Below are positions 4,788-5,243 of a stretch of DNA of 5,243 nucleotides, piece after piece; position 1 is the stretch's first letter, and every line of letters starts with the position of its first letter. The DNA lies in assembly GCA_016215145.1 (NCBI GenBank), contig JACRLA010000301.1:1-5243 (forward strand), given 5' to 3'. The stretch comes from Chloroflexota bacterium (GTDB lineage: Bacteria > Chloroflexota > Anaerolineae > Anaerolineales > VGOW01). A program made the position numbers and the translations under genes. The notes under the pieces were generated by a model. That model was not told the DNA's origin, searched no databases, and saw nothing but the letters and a program-made list of their open reading frames with translations.

Positions 4788-5243
4788 AGCCAAAAGTATA
4801 CTCTCAAATTTCGTCGCCGCGATTGATTCGGGTTCACCCGAATCATTTGAATTGGCGCTGCGTGGATTTAAAAAGCTGGGCGAGGTGAAGAGCAACGCCA
4901 AAGTCGAGATCGGATTCGTCGTGAAGACGATCAAGAAGATCGGCGTCCCCGTCGGCGAAAAATTGGCGACGAAAAATTTTGGGTTGAGTTGGTTAAAGAA
5001 GCTCGCCGCCGACGACAAAGCCGCCACGCGCTGTGTAGCCTGTGTGGTGTTGGGCGAGATGGGCAAAACAAATTTTGATTCGATCATCCCAACCGCGCAC
5101 AAGTTGGCGGCAGATGAACGATGGGAAGTGCGCGAGTGTATTGCCAATGCCTTTGATGATCAGATTTCACCCGCGCAGCCGGACTCTGTTTATCGGCTGA
5201 TGAGCCAGTGGGTCGCCGACTCGAGTCCCAACGTGCGGCGTTG
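4777..5243 (+). CDS. HEAT-repeat protein, possibly DNA alkylation repair-like, 3'-truncated
   Basis: The frame is open from GTG 4777 to the window end, giving 155 complete codons. It is helical and shows a register of about 34-35 residues: LAADDKAATR at 76-85, LAADERWEVR at 110-119 and WVADSSPNVR at 145-154, each with an (L/W)xAD turn and an arginine at the same place. This is the pattern of HEAT/ARM-type superhelices. The WVADSSPNVRR segment recalls proteins annotated as DNA alkylation repair (AlkC/AlkD-like), which excise alkylated bases, but no catalytic residue can be assigned in the visible part, and a protein-binding scaffold is equally possible. The N-terminal 60 residues are polar and lysine-rich. 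The start is supported by AAGGA at good spacing and an upstream in-frame stop. The gene overlaps the divergent membrane protein gene by 11 bases. Confidence 0.75.
   Translation, partial: MGNIAKSILSNFVAAIDSGSPESFELALRGFKKLGEVKSNAKVEIGFVVKTIKKIGVPVGEKLATKNFGLSWLKKLAADDKAATRCVACVVLGEMGKTNFDSIIPTAHKLAADERWEVRECIANAFDDQISPAQPDSVYRLMSQWVADSSPNVRR
4824..4845. promoter_or_regulatory. 22-bp perfect dyad, candidate operator for the minus-strand gene
   Basis: TGATTCGGGT (4824-4833) and ACCCGAATCA (4836-4845) are exact reverse complements around a 2-base spacer. The site lies 36 bases upstream of the minus-strand ATG, where its promoter should be, and 45 bases into the HEAT gene, where it encodes part of IDSGSPES. 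The position fits a repressor or activator site for the minus-strand gene. No matching -10/-35 pair can be assigned with confidence. Confidence 0.4.

Noticed and set aside
4788..5147. N-terminal 120-residue extension of the minus-strand membrane protein
   Set aside because: Its composition is low-complexity, and the plus strand there has a regular HEAT-repeat frame with a good RBS.

Overview
The window is a gene-dense bacterial segment of moderate GC content, probably from a Chloroflexota (Anaerolineae-like) genome. That placement is an inference from protein style: an F420-type luciferase-like oxidoreductase, a GT-C-like membrane protein with a C-terminal beta-rich domain I associate with this phylum, and small conserved-looking membrane proteins. 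No rRNA, tRNA, CRISPR array, transposase or prophage gene is visible.

Layout. A 5'-truncated luciferase-like monooxygenase (to 718) is followed after 3 bases by a complete mnmA, the tRNA 2-thiouridylase (722-1822). Next come a 90-residue three-helix membrane protein (1884-2156) and a roughly 669-residue polytopic GT-C/PMT-like protein (2255-4264), all on the plus strand and possibly one transcription unit. A 148-base convergent gap follows. A 124-residue four-helix membrane protein lies on the minus strand (4413-4787). Its start overlaps by 11 bases the GTG start of a plus-strand HEAT-repeat protein (4777 to the window end), which is easy to miss because of its GTG start and missing 3' end.

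The most unusual content is not a gene but a dense set of short repeats. Three elements (1803-1876, 2158-2256, 2877-2940) share a design: a 5-7 bp core repeated every 9 (sometimes 8) bases in one arm, then the inverted core at the same spacing in the other arm. One supplies the stop codon of mnmA, one supplies the start codon of the GT-C-like gene, and one is translated in frame inside that gene. The same gene also carries a perfect 28-bp palindrome in frame (3368-3395) and is followed 6 bases after its stop by a 74-bp interrupted palindrome (4271-4344). Two 7-base-period repeats add to this: one translated inside mnmA (1114-1160) and one in the convergent gap (4384-4400). A separate 22-bp dyad (4824-4845) lies just upstream of the minus-strand gene and could be an operator.

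Functionally the genes are mixed: a redox enzyme of unknown substrate, tRNA wobble-uridine thiolation, a probable envelope glycosyltransferase-like protein, two membrane proteins of unknown role and a HEAT scaffold or DNA-alkylation-repair-like protein. I see no single pathway joining them. The notable system-level observation is the invasion of coding and boundary sequence by small palindromic repeats.
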